Positions 42,793 to 45,589 of a stretch of DNA of 45,589 nt are shown one piece after another. The position numbers and the translations under genes were made by a program. The DNA is from Saccoglossus kowalevskii (taxonomy: Eukaryota; Hemichordata; Enteropneusta; Harrimaniidae). Each line of letters opens with the position of its first letter. Position 1 is the first letter of the stretch. Under the pieces are notes generated by a model, which ran no database searches, was not told the DNA's origin, and saw only the letters and a list, made by a program, of their open reading frames with translations. Location of the stretch: contig NW_003148770.1 of the NCBI RefSeq assembly GCF_000003605.2, positions 437,198 to 482,786 on the forward strand, in the 5' to 3' direction.

Positions 42793-43800
42793 GGCACAGC
42801 TTAACTTGAAATACGATGGTATTACAATCTACCCAACAAGTACGTCATTGTACTGAGCAACTCATTTGTATGAGGATTGTGCCTGAGCGCAGGTGATCAT
42901 TTGCCCGATATTAGGAGGGCAAACGATCTTCTTGCGCGAGGGCACTAACGCCCATATTGGAGCTGTAATATTTAATTACATGCCTTTAATAACATAAAGA
43001 ATACAGGGTTTATATCTTAATTTTTGAAGGTAATTCTTATTGGTAAAAAGGTATATTTTTCATAAGCGGTAACAAAGTTTTTCAATCGCGTTAATCGATG
43101 AGTTTGGCACTGCGGATGGATATGTTTACGCATCCTGTTAACCGGCTCCCTTGACAACCTGCAGTCAATAATAACTGCAGCAGATGAAATGGGTATTATG
43201 CAGTGGTTGCGGTCTTGGACAAACACCAGAAAAAGAAGTACCATCATCATGATTTCTTTGATCATTTGACCTCGCTGTTGCTATTGACGACGGTCTGTAC
43301 ATGGCTCACTGGACGGCAAAAATCCCCGGATGTTTCAATTCTAAAGTGTATGTTTGATTGGCGGGCGGTTGCAGGCATGTAATAATGAATATATATGATG
43401 ATCAAACGTTCAAAGTTGAGGTTGAATTTTTGCAGTTTAATTCGTTAATACAAGGAGAAAGATTCTGTAAATTTTTTAGGCGGTTGTAGAAACTTCCGGT
43501 ATCAAAACATGTAATTTCCTGCAACCAGATTATGGTTCACGCAAGTCATATTGTCTATCTTTTCTATTAACATGAATTTTCTCAGATTTTTTGCAGGCTT
43601 TAGACAGCAATATTTTATTTTTTCGAACATGTCGCTGTTAGAAAACTCGGTTTGATTTACCTTAATCCAAATTCTTAAATGTGTGACTTTGCCTAGTCTA
43701 GAGATCCACGTTATTCTGTCGCGATGACATACAACCATTGCTGTAAAAACGACCACGAACAAATGCAGAGCTGTAAAGAACACAAGTGCAATAAAGAAAG
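42793..43800. mobile_element. ~1-kb insertion in the right arm
   Basis: Arm homology stops at about 42790 and resumes at about 43800, while the left arm passes directly from one block to the next (about 1600-1620). The insert carries minus-strand frames 43265-43017 (hydrophobic start MMMVLLFLVFVQDRNHC) and 43783-43502 (no ATG, hydrophobic start), both looking signal-peptide-like but unrecognised. An insertion here or a deletion in the left arm would explain it. Confidence 0.6.
43017..43265 (-). CDS. Small secreted-like reading frame in the right-arm insertion (unproven)
   Basis: An ATG-started 82-residue frame has a hydrophobic segment at residues 6-16 (MMMVLLFLVFV) followed by a Cys and a basic, His- and Arg-rich body with three cysteines in all. 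It could be a signal peptide plus small protein. It has no left-arm counterpart and no recognised family, and chance is a real possibility. Confidence 0.2.
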   Translation of the reverse strand: MIKEIMMMVLLFLVFVQDRNHCIIPISSAAVIIDCRLSREPVNRMRKHIHPQCQTHRLTRLKNFVTAYEKYTFLPIRITFKN

Positions 43801-45589
43801 TCTATGCGGAGGTGACTAACGGATGTCAAAGATGATGTGCTTGGCTTAAAAGATGTAGATTTGAAGATAAAATTCAAAGCGTTTAGTGATAAGTGATGTA
43901 AAACAAGTGGTTGATGCAAGTGACATAGTTGGTGTTAAGTAACTGCTAAAAGGTAAAGAATGGTTAATGTATGCCTAAAGTAAAGAACATAATTGAAAAC
44001 TACTCAATAATAGGAATCATGAATAGAAATTGCATGTGTGTAGATAAAATCATATCGCACTGAAGCTGGATTAATAAAATGCCAAGATATTCTTTTCTAT
44101 GTTTTCTATGTTAGTCAATCTATAATTGCAAATTTTCTGCGTAATGAATACTACCGCGATAAAATTTACGATAACCAATCCGCACGGTGGCGTTGGTTAT
44201 TATAACGGTAACGGGTATATGTAAAGCAAGATAGAAAAACTAATCCCAAACCAGAATTTTAAGGATTGCTTGCGTTTAAAGAAGCAACGTAATGTGAATG
44301 AACTGATATAACAGTAAGTGCTAAATTATGAAATTTTCAAAACTGACAGTCGTGTATATTTCGGGATTAGGAGGAGTGGCTGTGCTGTGACTTCCCAGCT
44401 GAAAATAATTAATCTCAAACTGCTTTTATAGGTCACTGTAATAAATAAAACTCATATTTTGATATGAAAATTCAGTGCGGAATCTCTCAAAAGTAGTGTC
44501 AAGTAAGCTTATCTTTGTTGCGTCTTGCACGTTTGGATAAGTCAGTGTGTGGGTGTGGGTGACTTCACTAAGTGTTATTGTTCACAGCGGTAATGGACTG
44601 CATTTTATAATTACATGTAATGTTGGAAATATTTCAGAATATATTCTTGGTTCACTTAGTACCTACAAGCAGTATATGCTTGCAGTTACGTTCTCGTCGA
44701 ATAAATTAAACTCTCTTTTAATAAATTTTAAATCTATTTCATTTCCATGTTCAACAATTTAGCCTGAAATTTATTATCCAAACATGTTCATTTTAGCCGA
44801 ATATACATTGAGCAGGAAATACAAAAAACAGGCCACCACCAGGACCACATACATACTTTGTACGGCAATGATAAAACCATTCCAGTAAAGATAATTTTAA
44901 TCATCAAGTCATACACATATCACGCAATGTTATCTAGTGATAGACGACATGACATTGACATATGAACACTACATTCTGACACTACTCAGTGAAAAATTAT
45001 TCATAATAGGCATCATGAATAAACATCTATTCTATCATGTAAAATTAATCACCACATTTGATTTAAACTTTAATATGCATGTGATAGCAGTATGTTTATT
45101 CAGTATTGAAGTATTCATAAAAGCAGACGAAAACATACAATGCTTCATACAATTTTTACTTGAATTCCGAATAAGCGACAACAATATCAGAAATATGAAA
45201 ATGATAAAAAAACGTAGTTCTTGGTTAAATTAGATTCAATTTACCTTTTTAAATTGTTATTGTAAACGATGTCATTGTCACTAAAACGTGACTACTGTGC
45301 GTACACATAACTTGCATGGTCTGAATAAAAATATAAATAATATAATCATTCCGTCGTAACGGCTGTTCACATTGTTGTTGACTTAGTTGTCTCGTTAATT
45401 AACAATGTTGTTGACTAATGCAGATTTTCTAAGTTGCTGCCAAATATATAGTGTCATATAGCTTACAATTTCCAGTAATCATGGTTATTTTGTCCAAATA
45501 ATGCTGGTTCGGTTCATTTTTCGTTTACAGTGATACGTTGAACTAAGCTGTCAGTTATAAGTATTCCAGAACCTACGCTAACAAAATGT

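Larger units (their letters stand above)
42361..45589. repeat. Right arm of long terminal inverted repeat
   Basis: Read as reverse complement it follows 1-2008 in order: the acgctNNattttacctccaccca block (left 1978-2000, right 42360-42380), tttttagtaaacgttta (42565-42582), ttatcttttccact (42772-42786), a ~1-kb insertion, ttttatcttcaaat (43858-43872), the caccgtgcggattggttatcg block (44170-44195), cttctttaaacgcaagca (about 44265-44282), and so on to the window end. Confidence 0.9.

Overview
This window comes from an animal nuclear genome. It is AT-rich and has very low coding density. It contains one gene with spliceosomal GT/AG introns, several dead retrotransposons, microsatellites and dispersed repeats. 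The gene content (a secreted C-type lectin/VWD protein and a decayed cluster of IL-17-like cytokine sequences) and the repeats fit a marine invertebrate, perhaps a hemichordate, lancelet or lophotrochozoan. The species cannot be fixed from the sequence alone.

The most striking feature is at the two ends. Bases 1-2008 and 42361-45589 are the arms of one long imperfect inverted repeat, so the whole 45.6 kb lies between two mirror-image arms. Each arm has its own later insertions or deletions (about 110 bp near 1680-1790 on the left, about 1 kb at 42793-43800 on the right), so this is not a trivial assembly mirror. A second, compact palindrome (arms 36315-37130 and 37585-38398) is nested inside and is built around inverted copies of an IL-17-like exon.

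Layout: 1-2008 left arm; 2690-3370 remnant of a non-LTR reverse transcriptase (minus); 4506-8757 three copies of a ~1.36 kb tandem unit, each with a short membrane-segment reading frame; 9-13 kb dispersed repeats and a broken, unrecognised minus-strand coding region; 13503-19977 an intact eight-exon gene for a secreted CTLD+VWD protein; 19978-22956 empty; 22957-25410 a frameshifted non-LTR retrotransposon with endonuclease and RT; 25.4-27.8 kb repeats; 27769-32042 a degenerate Ty3/gypsy-like retroelement (minus); 33.4-35 kb unknown reading frame and short tandem repeats; 35206-41922 four IL-17-like copies in both orientations, all damaged, plus two unrecognised minus-strand reading frames; 42361-45589 right arm.

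The lectin gene is the only well-supported working gene. It and the IL-17 copies would both suit an innate-immune locus. The rest looks like a repeat-rich, repeatedly inverted and duplicated region. No transposase or recombinase was found that could mobilise the inverted-repeat-bounded segment, so calling it a mobile element is only a hypothesis.
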